A stretch of DNA of 64,000 nt from Galeruca laticollis (taxonomy: Eukaryota; Arthropoda; Insecta; Coleoptera; Chrysomelidae). Made by a program: the position numbers and the translations under genes. The stretch is taken from positions 179,238,445 through 179,302,444 of the forward strand of contig OY998176.1 in the NCBI GenBank assembly GCA_963921935.1, given 5' to 3'. This document shows positions 1 to 11,710 of the stretch, piece after piece (position 1 is the first letter of the stretch; every line of letters begins with the position of its first letter). Under the pieces are notes generated by a model. The model did no database searches. It had not been told where the DNA came from and saw only the letters and a program-made list of their open reading frames with translations.

Positions 1-1443
1 AACAAAAAATTGTGCTGTAAGTATTTTTTATAAGTCAAATAAAATTCATAAAGAGTACGATTGAGCGCCGACGCGCTTCGTTCGTTTTGAACCCGAAGCC
101 GCAAATTTTTTTCGAATTTTCTCTAACGATTTCAAAGGACACATAATTAGGAACCTATTAACAAAAAATTGTGATGCTAGTATTTTTTATAATGTCAAAA
201 AAAATTCATAAAGATTACGATTAACGCCGACGCGCTTCGTTCGTTTTGAACTCGAGGCCCCAAAATGTTTTCAAATTTTATTTAACAATTTCAAAGAACA
301 CTTAACTAGGAACCTACTAACAAAAAATTGTGATGTAAGTATTTTTTTTAACGTCAAAAAAAATTCATAAGGATACGATTGAGCGCCGATGCGCATCGTT
401 TGTTTTGAACTCGAAGCCCCAAATTTTTTTAAATTTTTTTCTATTTCAGAGGGCACTTAATTAGGAACCTATTAACAAAAAATTGTGATGTAAGTATTTT
501 TTATGACGTAAAAAAATTCATAAAGATTACGATTGAGCGCCGACGCGCTTCGTTCGTTTTGAACCCGAAGCTCCAATTTTTTTTAATTTTCTTTAACTAT
601 TTGAAAGGACACTTAATTAGGAACCTATTAACAATAAATTGTGATGTAAGTATTTTTTATAACGAAAAAAAAAATCATAAAGATTACGATTGTGCGCCTA
701 CGCGCTTCGTTCGTTTTAAACCCGAAGCCCCAATTTTTTTTGAAATTGTCTTTAACTATTTCAAAGGATACTTAATTGGGAATCTATCAACAACAAATTG
801 TGATGTAAGTATTTTTTATAACGTCAAAAGAAATTCATTATGATTACGATTGAGCGCAGACGCGCTTCGTTCGTTTTAAACCCGAAGCCCCAATTTTTTT
901 TGAAATTGTCTTTAACTATTTCAAAGGATACTTAATTCGAAATCTATCAACAACAAATTGTGATGTGAGTATTTTTTATAACGTCAAAATAAATTCATAA
1001 AAATTACGATTGATCGCCGACGCGCTTCGTTCGTTTCGAACCCGAAGCACCAATTTTCCTTAACTATTTGAAAGGACACTTAATTAGGAACCTATTAACA
1101 ATAAATTGTGATGTAAGTATTTTTTATAACGTTAAAAACAATTCATAAAGATTACGATTGAACGCCGATGCGCATCTTTCGTTTTTAACTCGAAGCCCGA
1201 ATTTTTTTTCAAATTTTCTTTAACTATTTGAAAGGACACTTAATTAGGAACCTATCAACAATAAATTGTGTTGTAAGTATTTTTTATAACGAAAAAAAAA
1301 ATTCATAAAAATTACGATTGAGCGCCGACGCGCTTCGTTCGTTTTGAACCCGAAGCCCCAATTTTTTTTTAATTTTCTTTAACTATTTCAAAGGATACTT
1401 AAGTGGGAATCTATTAACAAAAAATGGTGATGTAAGTATTTTT
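1..1443 (+). repeat. 157-bp satellite array, forward orientation
   Basis: About nine tandem units with a spacing of 147-160 bp (mean ~157), each recognisable by a core reading CGCCGACGCGCTTCGTTCG near 67, 226, 383, 539, 697, 856, 1016, 1163 and 1322. Each unit also holds CACTTAATTAGGAACC and GTGATGTAAGTATTTTT. Units differ by a few substitutions, for example a CGATGCGCATCG variant of the core. The array runs off the left edge of the window. The same family recurs in inverted orientation at 4306-8945. Short open frames here are satellite by-products. Confidence 0.95.
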
Positions 1444-1626
1444 TGAGTGAGTGACATTTCTTTGTGCATTGAATTTGACATTTAAATTTGAAATTGAGAT
1501 CTTCCGACTATACCTAGGGTAAGCAAACGTATTTATATTTAAGTATTGAACATTTTTAGGAAACTATGATGTTATTTTAGATTCTTTTTTTAGAAAACGG
1601 AATAGGTAGGTACATATAATTATAAA

Positions 1627-1818
1627 GATGGATTCCTCGATGATCTCTCAGGAGATTATTTTGAAAATACACCATCAAACATATTCCATGTAGCACAGAA
1701 TGTTTCTAATGATTTATTGCCCTTAAAAATATGTGAATATTTACGAAACAAAATACAATTTGTTTAAAGAATGGTGTAGGAAAAATAAAATAACAAAATA
1801 TTCCGAAAATGTCAGAGT
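1627..1818 (+). pseudogene. Possible Crypton-like tyrosine recombinase N-terminal fragment
   Basis: Two short open pieces in different frames follow one another. The first contains NDLLPLKICEYLRNK and ends at a stop. The second continues EWCRKNKITKYSENV after a small frame change. This order (LLP..., then a W-C-x3-N basic stretch, then SENV) resembles the N-terminal SAM-like region of Crypton-type tyrosine recombinase proteins found in insect genomes. No catalytic R-H-R-Y region is visible downstream, so at most a decayed 5' fragment remains. The assignment rests on remembered family resemblance and is weak. Confidence 0.3.
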
Positions 1819-2071
1819 GCACAAATTGCACCTTTAATATTAGTATTGTTAATAATAGAATTCGTCTGTTGTTTTGTTAATTTGTTGTAATTTTGATTAA
1901 AATGTTCAAGATATTAATCAATATATAATATATTTTATTAAGAATCAATAAAAGCGTTATAGTTTCTTGTAAGGAAAAAATAAACCTACTTTGGTGCGCA
2001 AAGAAAATTACTATTAAACTTCTGTATTTTGGTAAAATTTTCGGTAGTACAAAAAATAGTGTATGCAAATC

Positions 2072-2169
2072 GTGTGTAAAGGACTTTTTTCGACTCATGT
2101 GATTGTCGCATTCGCCTGCGGCTCATGCGACAATATTCACATTCGTCGAAAAAAGGCTACTTTACACAC
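2072..2169. repeat. Imperfect ~98-bp hairpin (foldback)
   Basis: The left arm GTGTGTAAAGGACTTTTTTCGA is the reverse complement, with a few changes, of the right end TCGAAAAAAGGCTACTTTACACAC. Nested inside, TTGTCGCAT pairs with ATGCGACAA around a GC-rich loop (TCGCCTGCGGC). A similarly built hairpin occurs at 43828-43944. It could be a small foldback element or the end of a larger one. The open frame across it looks incidental. Confidence 0.75.
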
Positions 2170-2874
2170 TTGTTACATAAATAACTATTTTCTACGAGCG
2201 TGCGTAAAGCAGTGCTTTTTCGCACCCATCTCTGGGCGCAACGTTACACTTTTTCGCACGGTACTTGAAATTAATATTTATTTACCTTGTATAATGGTAA
2301 ATTATTATAATAAGTGTCTTCCTTTCGCAAACGAAGTGAAGTGAAATTACTTGAAGTGAAATAATCAAATCGTTTCTTTTTTTGAAAGGAACGACTGAAA
2401 GCTTTGACTGGCCCCTCAGATAAATTCAACCTCAAAACTTTATTTAATCTGTCATTTGTACCAGAAATGTTTACGCAAATAGAAATGTTTATGGAAGTAA
2501 GTACATGTTAACATGTTTATATGCAATGCGGTGGGTTACACATATAAATTGTAGTATTCGAGTTCACGCTCTAGCAGCGATCTTGCCTCGTTCAAGACGA
2601 GACCACGATTTTCCTATCTCATTAACGGAAAATCTATAATCGGTTATCAAAACTCTAGTCAAAATACCAATTTAACATCACTTTCACAAGTGATGTAAAA
2701 TAAAATCATTAACTGCATGTGACTCATCACTTTGCAGAGGGTGAAAGGAACACCTCAACTTGTAATACCAACTGAAGTGATTTGATCTGATATTCGTGTC
2801 TAAGTTCTAAGTTTCCCATAGTTTACTGGACTATAAGTATATTTTGAGAAGGCAATTTTTTATGAATACCGCAG

Positions 2875-3123
2875 GTGTCCATCAGAGATAATCAACGATC
2901 ACACTTTAGTTGGTATGTTGACATCAACAAAGAGTGTAGTGTTTTTGTCAGGAATTTGTACTTTGAAGATTATTATACAAAACAACAACTGATTGAAGTT
3001 TTACAGACAAAGAAATTTGAGAAATTATACGCCCTAGAAAGTATTGCTGAACAACATGGACAATCTATAGTGAGAGTTCCTCCTTATGTTTTGCGCCAAC
3101 TATACAATGTATACGTTGAATGA
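2875..3123 (+). pseudogene. IS630/Tc1-mariner-like DDE transposase fragment
   Basis: An 82-residue open frame contains DNQRSHFSWYV near the start, then TKQQLIEVLQ and AEQHGQSIVRVPPY. The stretch E-H-G-x-x-x-x-R-x-P-P-Y is the segment before the last catalytic block of DDE_3 (IS630-like) endonucleases, where the family normally goes on to a histidine, an N-P-I-E block and W. Here the frame breaks straight after PPY and ends 13 residues later, so the final acidic residue is lost. No first catalytic D was found upstream. This is a short relic; there is no initiator methionine at the family position. Confidence 0.5.
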
Positions 3124-3164
3124 GCGGTAATCAGTATATTTAAATTTAGTTTAATTATCTATTA

Positions 3165-3452
3165 CTAACTTAATAAAATATGTTGAAAATTGTTATTCGT
3201 AGAATTATCAAGAAAATTTTGATTATTACATAATTCACATATATGATCACGCAACGTCACATCTTTGATATTTGCACATATGTAGTGATTATACTTGTTG
3301 CAAGAAAGACATTTTAATTCTTGGTTTTTTTCACCACAATATAAGCAATTTTTTGATATATCATTCGTGCTCGAATGAATTATGTATTTTAAGTACTGAC
3401 GGTAGTCATTAGGGCTAAAATCCATATCTACATCAATATTTTTAATAATCAT
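3165..3452 (-). pseudogene. PHD-like C4HC3 zinc-finger fragment
   Basis: The 95-residue open frame contains CLYC, CLSC, H-Y-I-C and CELC spaced as Cys4-His-Cys3 (C-x2-C, x7, C-x2-C, x4, H-x2-C, about 14 residues, C-x2-C), the pattern of a small PHD-type finger. Nothing else in the frame is recognisable. It lies between a DDE_3 fragment and the C-terminal fragment of another transposase, so it may be part of a decayed transposon gene. No function is claimed beyond the finger. Confidence 0.4.
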
Positions 3453-3660
3453 TTCAGCCTAATATACTATGTATACTCCACAGTTCCAGGCATCTTTTTG
3501 AAGGGGATAATTAAAAGGGGTTGTTTCTAAATTTAAGATATCTGCTCCTTTTTGAACAGGTGCTATTATCCTTTCAAAATAATATTTTGCCTTTTTACTG
3601 CAATTCACCAAAGGATCAAAAAAATTAACTACATTTGAATCCTGAGAAATGTTATAAGGG

Positions 3661-3810
3661 GCAAGTGCCCATAAGTCAGAAAAAAAGAAAGACCTGTTAA
3701 GTATTCTTCACTTAGTTGACAGTAGTTGCCATGACTTCTACAATCAATTACAAACAAGTACAAGCGCAAGTGACATAGATCCCGATATTGAAGATTTCAA
3801 TGATGTTTAG
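3661..3810 (+). pseudogene. C-terminal fragment of a DDE-like transposase (DTCGGQNRN family)
   Basis: The frame reads HKSEKKKDLLSILHLV, then SSCHDFYNQL, then an acidic tail ending DIEDFNDV and a stop. Its layout matches the tail of the minus-strand transposase at 41.8 kb (LQSLCEMEIIRPQYHTFY followed by an acidic tail): D-L-x-S, hydrophobic, x-x-x-H-x-F-Y, short tail. I infer the same protein family. Only about 50 residues remain, with no upstream catalytic part in this copy. Confidence 0.4.
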
Positions 3811-4305
3811 GTTTTTAGTATTTTTTAATTTGTAAGCAAACTATTCCAATTAATATACTAATTTAAATTTAATCCTGTTTCAAAATTCTTAAAAAAATTA
3901 AAACCATGATTAATAAGCAAAACAAAACAAAAATAAATATTGCATAACGAGACAAGTCAGTAATATGAACATTATATATAATTTTTTCTTGTTACGGAAA
4001 AACGAAACATGTCAATTATTTTAATTAATAATAAAAACAAATTTTAAAATTGCGATAAACAAGAGACAATATTGTTAGATAAAAATAAATATAAATTTGT
4101 ACTATAATTAAAATACATTTAACTTTTGAAACAAAAGAGCGTTTTCCTTATTATTCGCCTATGGTGAAAAGTTGTGTTTATTGACTTCTATTTTACCTTA
4201 ACACCACAGACTTATTCTGTGTGGAAATTCGCTAGAGATTAGCAACGTTTTGTAGCAGATAACCTACCTATCCATTGAATAAGGAATCTTTATTAATTTT
4301 TTTGA

Positions 4306-7300
4306 AGTTATAAAAAATATTTACATCACAATTTTTTGCCAATTGGTTCCTAATTAAGTGTCCTTTGAACTATTCAATGAAAATTTGAAAAAAATTTGGG
4401 GCTTCGAGTTCAAAACGAACGAAGCGCGCCGGCGCTCAATCGTAATCTTTATGCATTTTGTTGACGTTATAAAAAATACTTACATCACAATTTTTTGTTA
4501 AAAGGTTCCTAAATAAGTGTCCTTTGAAATAGTTAAAGAACATTTGAAAAAATATTGGGGCTTCGAGTTCAAAACGAACGGTGCGCATCGGTACTCAATC
4601 GTAATCTTTATGAATTTTTTTTGACGTTATAAAAAATACTTACATTACAATTTTTTGTCAATTGGTTTCTAATAAAGTGTCCTTTGAAATTGTTAAAGAA
4701 AATTTGGAAAAATTTTGAGGCTTCGAGTTCAAAACGAACGAAGCGCGTCGGCGCTCAATCGTAATCCTTATGCATTTTTTGACGTTATAAAAAATACTTA
4801 CATCACAATTTTTCGTTAATAGGTTTCTAATTAAGTGTCCTTTGAAATAATTAAAGAAAATTTGAAAAAAGTTTGGGGCTACGAGTTCAAAACGAACGTA
4901 GCGAGTCGGCGCTCAATCATAATCTTTATGAATTTTTTTTGACGTTATAAAAAATACTTACATCACAATTTTTTGTTAATAGGTTCCCAATTAAGTATCC
5001 TTTGAAATGGTTAAAGAAAATTTGAAAGAAAATTGGGGCTTCGAGTTCAAAACGAACGATGCGCATCGGCGCTCAATCGTAATCTTTATGAATTTTTTTG
5101 ACGTTATAAAGAATACTTACATCACAAATTTTTGTTAATAGGTTCCTAATTAAGTGTCCTTTGAAATGGTTGAAGAAAATTTGAAAAAAAATTGAGGCTT
5201 CGAGTTCAAAACGAACGATGCGCATCGGCGCTCAATCGTAATCTATGAATTTTTTTTGACGTTATAAAAAATACTTACATCACAATTTTTTGTCAATTGG
5301 TTCCTAATTAAGTCTCCTTTGAAACAGTTGAAGAAAATTTTTAAAAAATTTGGGGCTCCGGGTTCAAAACGAACGAAGCGCGTTGGCGCTCAATCGTAGT
5401 ATTTACGAATTTTTTTTGATGTTAAAAAAAATACTTACTTCACAATTTTTTGTCGTCAATTGGTACCTAATTAAGTGTCCTTTGAAATTGTTAAAGAAAA
5501 TTTGAGGCTTCGAGTTCAAAACGAACGAAGCGCGTCGGCGCTCAATCGTAATCTTTATGCATTTTTTTGACGTTAAAAATACATACATCACAATTTTTTG
5601 TTAATAGGTTCCCAATTAAGTATCCTTTGAAATAGTTAAAGAAAATTTGAAAGAAAATTGGGGCTTCGAGTTCAAAACGAACGTAGCGAGTCGGCGCTCA
5701 ATCGTAATCTTTATGAATTTTTTTTGACGTTATAAAAAATAAATACATCACAATTTTTTGTTAATAGGTTCCCAACTAAGTATTCTTTGAAATAGTTAAA
5801 GAAAATTTGAAAGAAAATTGGGGCTTCGAGTTCAAAACGAACGAAGCGCATCGGCGCTCAATCGTAATCTGTATGAATTTTTTTTTACGTTATAAAAAAT
5901 AAATACATCACAATTTTTTGTTAATAGGTTTCCAACTAAGTATCCTTTGAAATAGTTGAAGAAAATTTGAAAGAAAATTGGGGCTTCGAGTTCAAAACGA
6001 ACGAAGCGCATCGGCGCTCAATCGTAATCTTTATGAATTTTTTTTTACGTTATAAAAAATACTTACATCACAATTTTTTGTCAACTGGTTCCTAATTAAG
6101 TGTTCTTTGAAATTGTTAGAGAAAATTTGAAAAAATTTTGGGGTTTCGAGTTCAAAACGAACGAAGCGCGCCGGCGCTCAATCGTAATCTTTATGCAAAT
6201 TGTTGACGTTACAAAAAATACTTACATCAGAATTTTTTGTTAAAAGGTTCCTAAATAAGTGTCCTTTGAAATAGTTAAAGAACATTTGAAAAAATATTGG
6301 GGCTTCGAGTTCAAAACGAACGGTGCGCATCGGCACTCAATCGTAATCTTTATGAATTTTTTTTGACGTTATATTAAATACTTACATCACAATTTTTTGT
6401 CAATTGGTTTCTAATGAAGTGTCCTTTGAAATAGTTAAAGGAAATTCGAAAAAAATTTGGGGCTTCGAGTTCAAAACGAACGAAGCGCGTCGGCGCTCAA
6501 TCGTATCTTTATGAATTTTTTTTGACGTTATAAAAAATACTTTCATCACAATTGTTTGTCAACTGGTTCCTAATTAAGTGTCCATTGAAATAATTAAAGA
6601 AAATTGGAAAAAAATTAGGGCTTCGAGTTCAAAACGAACGATGCGCATCGGCTCTCAATCGTAATCTTTATGAATTTTTTTTGACGTTATAAAGGATACT
6701 TACATCACAATTTTTTGTTAATAGGTTCCTAATTAAGTGTCCTTTGAAATGGTTGAAGAAAATTTGAAAAAAAATTGGGGCTTCGAGTTCAAAACGAACG
6801 ATGCGCATCGGCGTTCAATCGTAATCTATGAATTTTTTTTGACGTTATAAAAAATACTTACATCACAATTTTTTGTTAATAGATCCTAATTAAGTATCCT
6901 TTGAAATAATTAAAGAAAATTTTAAAAAAATTGGGGCTCCGGGTTCAAAACGAAAAAAGCGCGTCCGCGCTCAATCGTTATCTTTATGAATTTTTTTTGA
7001 CGTTATAAAAAATACTTACATCACAATTTTTTGTCAATTGGTTCCTAATTAAGTGTCCTTTGGAATAGTTAAAGAAAATTGGGGCTTCGAGTTCAAAACG
7101 AACGATGCGCATCGTCGCTCAATCGTAATCTTTATGAATTTTTTTTGATGTTATAAAAAATACATCACAATTTTTTGTCGTCAATTGGTACCTAATTAAG
7201 TGTCCTTTGAAATAATTAAAGAAAATTGGAAAAAAATTAGGGCTTCGAGTTCAAAACGAACGATGCGCATCGGCTCTCAATCGTAATCTTTATGAATTTT

Positions 7301-8945
7301 TTTTGACGTTATAAAGGATACTTACATCACAATTTTTTGTTAATAGGTTCCTAATTAAGTGTCCTTTGAAATGGTTGAAGAAAATTTTAAAAAAAATTGG
7401 GGCTTCGAGTTCAAAACGAACGATGCGCATCGGCGTTCAATCGTAATCTATGAATTTTTTTTGACGTTATAAAAAATACTTACATCACAATTTTTTGTTA
7501 ATAGATCCTAATTAAGCATCTTTTGAAATAGTTGAAGAACATTTCAAAAAAACTGGGTTTCGGGTTCAAAACGAACGAAGCGCGTCGGCGCTCAATCGTA
7601 ATCTTTATGAATTTTTTTTGACGTTATAAAAAATACTGACATCACAATTTATTGTTAATAGGTTCCTAATTAAGTGTCCTTTCAAATAGTTAAAGAAAAT
7701 TGTAAAAAAAATGGGGCTTCGGGTTCAAAACGAACGAAGCGCTTCGGCGCTCAATCGTAATTTTTATGAATTTTTTGTGACGTTATAAAAAACACTTACA
7801 TCACAATTTTTTGTTAGTAGGTTCCTAATTAGGTAAGTGTACTTTGACATAGTTAATGAAAATTTGAAAAAAAATTGGGCTTCGAGTTCAAAACGAACGA
7901 AGCGCGTCGGCAATCAATCGTATCTTTATGAATTTTTTTTGACGTTATAAAAAATACTTACATCACAATTTTTTGTTAGTAGGTTCCTAATTAAGTGTCC
8001 TTGAAATAGTTAAAGAAAATTTTAAAAAAATTGGGGCTCCGGGTTCAAAACGAACGAAGCGCGTCGGCGCTCAATCGTAATCTTTATGCATTTTTTTGAC
8101 GTTATAAAAAATACTTACATCACAATTTTTCGTTAATAGGTTTCTAATTAAGTGTCCTATGAAATAATTAAAGAAAATTTGGGGCTACGAGTTCAAAACG
8201 AACGTAGCGAGTCGGCGCTCAATCAAATCTTTATGAATTTTTTTTGACGTTATAAAAAAACTTAATCACAATTTTTTGTTAATAGGTTCCTTTTAAGTGT
8301 CCTTTGAAATAGTTAAAGAAAATTTTTAAAAAATTTGGGGCCTCGGGTTCAAAACGAACGAAGCGCGTCTGCGCTCAATCGTAATCTTTATGAATTTTTT
8401 TTGACGTTATAAAAAATACTTACATTACAATTTTTTGTTAATAGGTTCCTAATTAAGTGTTCTTTGAAATAGTTATACAAAATTTTTGGGGCTTCGAGTT
8501 AAAAACAAACGAAGCGCGTAGGCGCTAAATCGTATCTTCATGAATTTTTTTTGACGTTACAAAAAATACTTACATCACAATTTATTGTTAATAGGTTCCT
8601 TTTAAGTGTCCTTTGAAATAGTTAAAGAGAATTTTTAAAAAATTTGGGGCCTCGGGTTCAAAACGAACGAAGCGCGTCGGCGCTCAAACGTAATCTTTAT
8701 GAATTTTTCTTGATGTTATAAAAAATACTTACGTTACAATTTTTTGTTAATAGGTTCCTAATTAAGTGTCCTTTGAAATAGTCAAAGAAAATTTTAAAAA
8801 AATTTGGGGCTTCGAGTTCAAAACGAACGAAGCGCGCCGGCGCTCAATCATCATCTTTTTAAAAAAAATTTGACATTATAAAAAATACTTACATCACAAT
8901 TTTTTGTTAATAGGTTCCTAATTAGATGTTCTTTGTAATTGTTGA
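4306..8945 (-). repeat. 157-bp satellite array, reverse orientation (~29 units)
   Basis: About 29-30 tandem copies of the satellite seen at 1-1443, in the opposite orientation. Each carries GACGTTATAAAAAATACTT, CACAATTTTTTGTTAATAGG, AAGTGTCCTTTGAAAT and a GC-rich core near GAAGCGCGTCGGCGCTCAA. Core variants are GAAGCGCGTC, GATGCGCATC, GTAGCGAGTC and GGTGCGCATC. Multi-unit blocks recur: 6590-6895 is repeated almost exactly at about 7213-7515, and a unit near 4440-4600 recurs at 6180-6340, suggesting higher-order homogenisation. The right edge fades near 8945. Confidence 0.95.
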
Positions 8946-9194
8946 CTATTTTTTTTTATTTTTGGGTCTTAGATTCAGAATCGTGAAATTTGTACAGGAA
9001 CAATTATTTGAAAACTATTCACTTAATCTCTAATTTTTGACCGATGTGAAGATAGCAGCCAATTTTAGCTGCAAAAATGTTGGGAACTGCTCAATTCGCG
9101 GTTTCAGTGGCGTGCAAAATATGTATTGAATCGAATTCATATTTCGGAGAGCCACCTTTATATTCAATGAGTAGGGGTGTATTCGTGTAGAGGA

Positions 9195-9785
9195 TACACT
9201 GTTTGGAGGGATTTTGCTTACCATGGGGAACAAGGGTTGCAATGTCACCCTTAAAACTGAAATAATAGGTAACTTCCAAAGGAAACGAGATGCCAAGTTA
9301 ATATTTGGAGGGTAGAAGAATTATAATGTTAAAAGAACACTGTTTAAAGGAAATATGCTTACGATGGGGAACAAGTGTTGAAACGTCACTCCCAAAACTA
9401 AAATTAATTGTAATTTCCAAAGGAAACGAGAAGCCAAGTTAATAATTGGAGGGTAGAAGCAATATAATGTTTAAAACTCACTGAATAAAGGAAATTTGCT
9501 TACCATGGGGAACAATGGTTGAAACGTCACCCCCAAAACTAAAATAAATTGTAACTTCCAAAGGAAACGAGAAGCCAAGTTATTATTTGGAGGGTAGAAG
9601 CATTATAATGTTGAAAGCACACTGTTTGAAATAAATTTGCTTACGATGGGAAACAAGGGTTGAAACGTTACCTCTAAAACTAAAATAAATTGTAACTTTC
9701 AAAGGAAACGAGAAGCCAAGTTAATATTTGGAGAGAAGAAGCATTATAATGTTGAAAACACACTGTTTAGAGGAAATTTGCTTAC
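9195..9785. repeat. 141-bp tandem repeat, about 4 copies
   Basis: The motif GCTTACSATGGGGAACAA recurs at 9216, 9357, 9498, 9639 and (partially) 9780, an exact 141-bp spacing. Other landmarks in each unit are CTTCCAAAGGAAACGAGA and GGAGGGTAGAAGCATTATAATG. It begins just beyond the 157-bp satellite and is unrelated to it in sequence. The minus-strand frames over 9030-9296 do not correspond to any protein I recognise. Confidence 0.9.
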
Positions 9786-11710
9786 AGTTTATTTTAAAAA
9801 AATTTTTTTCGTGGATGGTAAAAAAATCCGTGGCTAATTTCACACCCTGTTGTAACTTCGAGCATTATTTGGTTAATTATTCATTTACATAATATTAAAA
9901 TGTTATGAATATATTTTAGCTAATGCTCTACACTGTTGTTTTTCTCGCCTTAAGACTTACTCATCTATTTGAAAGAGTTTGAAGCTTCAGACAAATTACA
10001 ACACTATATTTATGTTTATTTGGATAAAACACAATACTTTACTTCATCATAAAAGAAAACAAAATATTGAAAAATCATTAATTTACAAAAGATTTCTTTG
10101 AAAAATGAAGTTTCTTCGATTACGAAAAGTGTTAAAATTAGTTTTAAACCCTCTACTAAGAACCCTGTTTTTAAAAAAAAATCTGAGAAATTTGGACTTT
10201 TTATAAGCTTTCATCTATGAAATTCCATTCATAATTTACATTGTAAACATCCCAAACTACACTTGAAATAACCTGTCAAAATGGACCACTGTTGACAAAT
10301 TAAATCACAGATGATGCCAAACTCTGTGTGAGTATAGAGGACAGTTGTGTCAATTCTCTGTACTATCCTGATATTATATATTCTACAAATGTAATTTTTT
10401 TGGAAAAATTGTAAAAAAATACACTGATATTAAAATAGCATCAAGTTATTTGAGATTAATTTTAAAGTCTGCATCTTATGAATTAGTGAAGCTTACACAA
10501 TACAAATGTTAGGAAAAGAGAAATATGTGGAACAGTTTCAAAATAATTGAAGTGAAACTTTTTACGGGACACTATAGGAGTTTTGACATGAGAGTAAACT
10601 TGAAGATCTAACAAATCTGTTCAACTCCTTAGTACATAGTATTCACATTAAGAACAAAAATTAAATTTTAACTAGAAATTTCTTCCATTTCCAAATCCGA
10701 AAAATCTTTTGGACAAACAGAAGAACAGAGTAGTCTTCATACAGTTCAGTATCAGAACCCTCACTACAAGATCCTCTGCTTTATAATATAGGCTGTTTTG
10801 TTTAATTGTGGGTTAACACTTTGATTGACATTAGGTGGCCCAGTCTCAGCTATATTTTGGATAACATCTGTATAGTTTTTGAAACTGGTTTATTCATATT
10901 CCAAAGCTATGAATGATGGGTTATAAATAAGACTTTTTCAGCTTTTTTCATAGTTAATCTGATTCCACTTTTACAGTGAATAAAGGCGAACGCTCAGTTG
11001 CGGCGCTTGGTGCATACATTCCCAATTTGGCAGTGGCTATATAGTTCACACTTGTTTTGCAACAAACTCCTGTCCATCAAGAAATACTGTCGGTTTTTTT
11101 GCTGTCTCCCAGACATACGGTAACCACTACAAATTACTTTTTGCCAAAAAGTATGTCAATTTTCTGAAAATTCCATAGCATACCAATACAATGTTGTGTT
11201 GTAATATCAACCAAAATTGTTTGGAAACGTTAGCTTTATAAATTCTCGGTGAATTTCCAATACATTATTCTCAACATTCTCTTATAATTTCCCCAAATAG
11301 GAACTTTCACTTCAACGAGAGCGAACTTTAACGTAAATTACCGAGTTTATGGGAACGTTCGCTTGGTAAAGTTCGCTACTCACTGCACTACGTAGAGCTA
11401 ACAAATCTGTTTAACTCCTTGTTTAAAGAATTATCGTTTTATTTTGTTGATGTTTAAGAATTTTCTTTGTACAGTAATTGACAGTTTTTGGGTAACATAA
11501 AAAGTTTCACTTCTAATGCTGTTAAGTTTTTGTCTGACACATAAATTTTTATTTTTACATCTGCATTTGCATTTTTTTACTCTGCTACTAAGACATTTTC
11601 TACTTTTTATAACAAATTTGCTGAAGCTATTTTTTGAATGATTCAATAAAAGTGCCAAAAAAATACAAAGTATTAAGTAAACTACTATTATTTTATATGT
11701 AGGTACTCAC
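9786..11710. other. AT-rich region, no recognised gene
   Basis: No reliable coding region was found. A 26-bp motif (WCTAACAAATCTGTTYAACTCCTT) occurs near 10603 and again near 11395. The stretch 10980-11400 is somewhat GC-richer, with short broken minus-strand frames. Because MON1 runs right to left, this region should be within or beyond its second intron, but I could not find a third MON1 exon here. Confidence 0.5.

Larger units (their letters stand above)
1444..4305. other. AT-rich spacer between inverted satellite arrays
   Basis: Between the two oppositely oriented arrays lies about 2.9 kb of non-satellite sequence. It holds a possible recombinase remnant, a hairpin, a DDE transposase fragment, a PHD-like finger and a second transposase C-terminus, each listed separately. 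No intact gene was found. Confidence 0.6.

Noticed and set aside
271..843. Open frames of 61-94 codons in the satellite
   Set aside because: They follow the 157-bp repeat and contain its translation twice; no codon bias or family.
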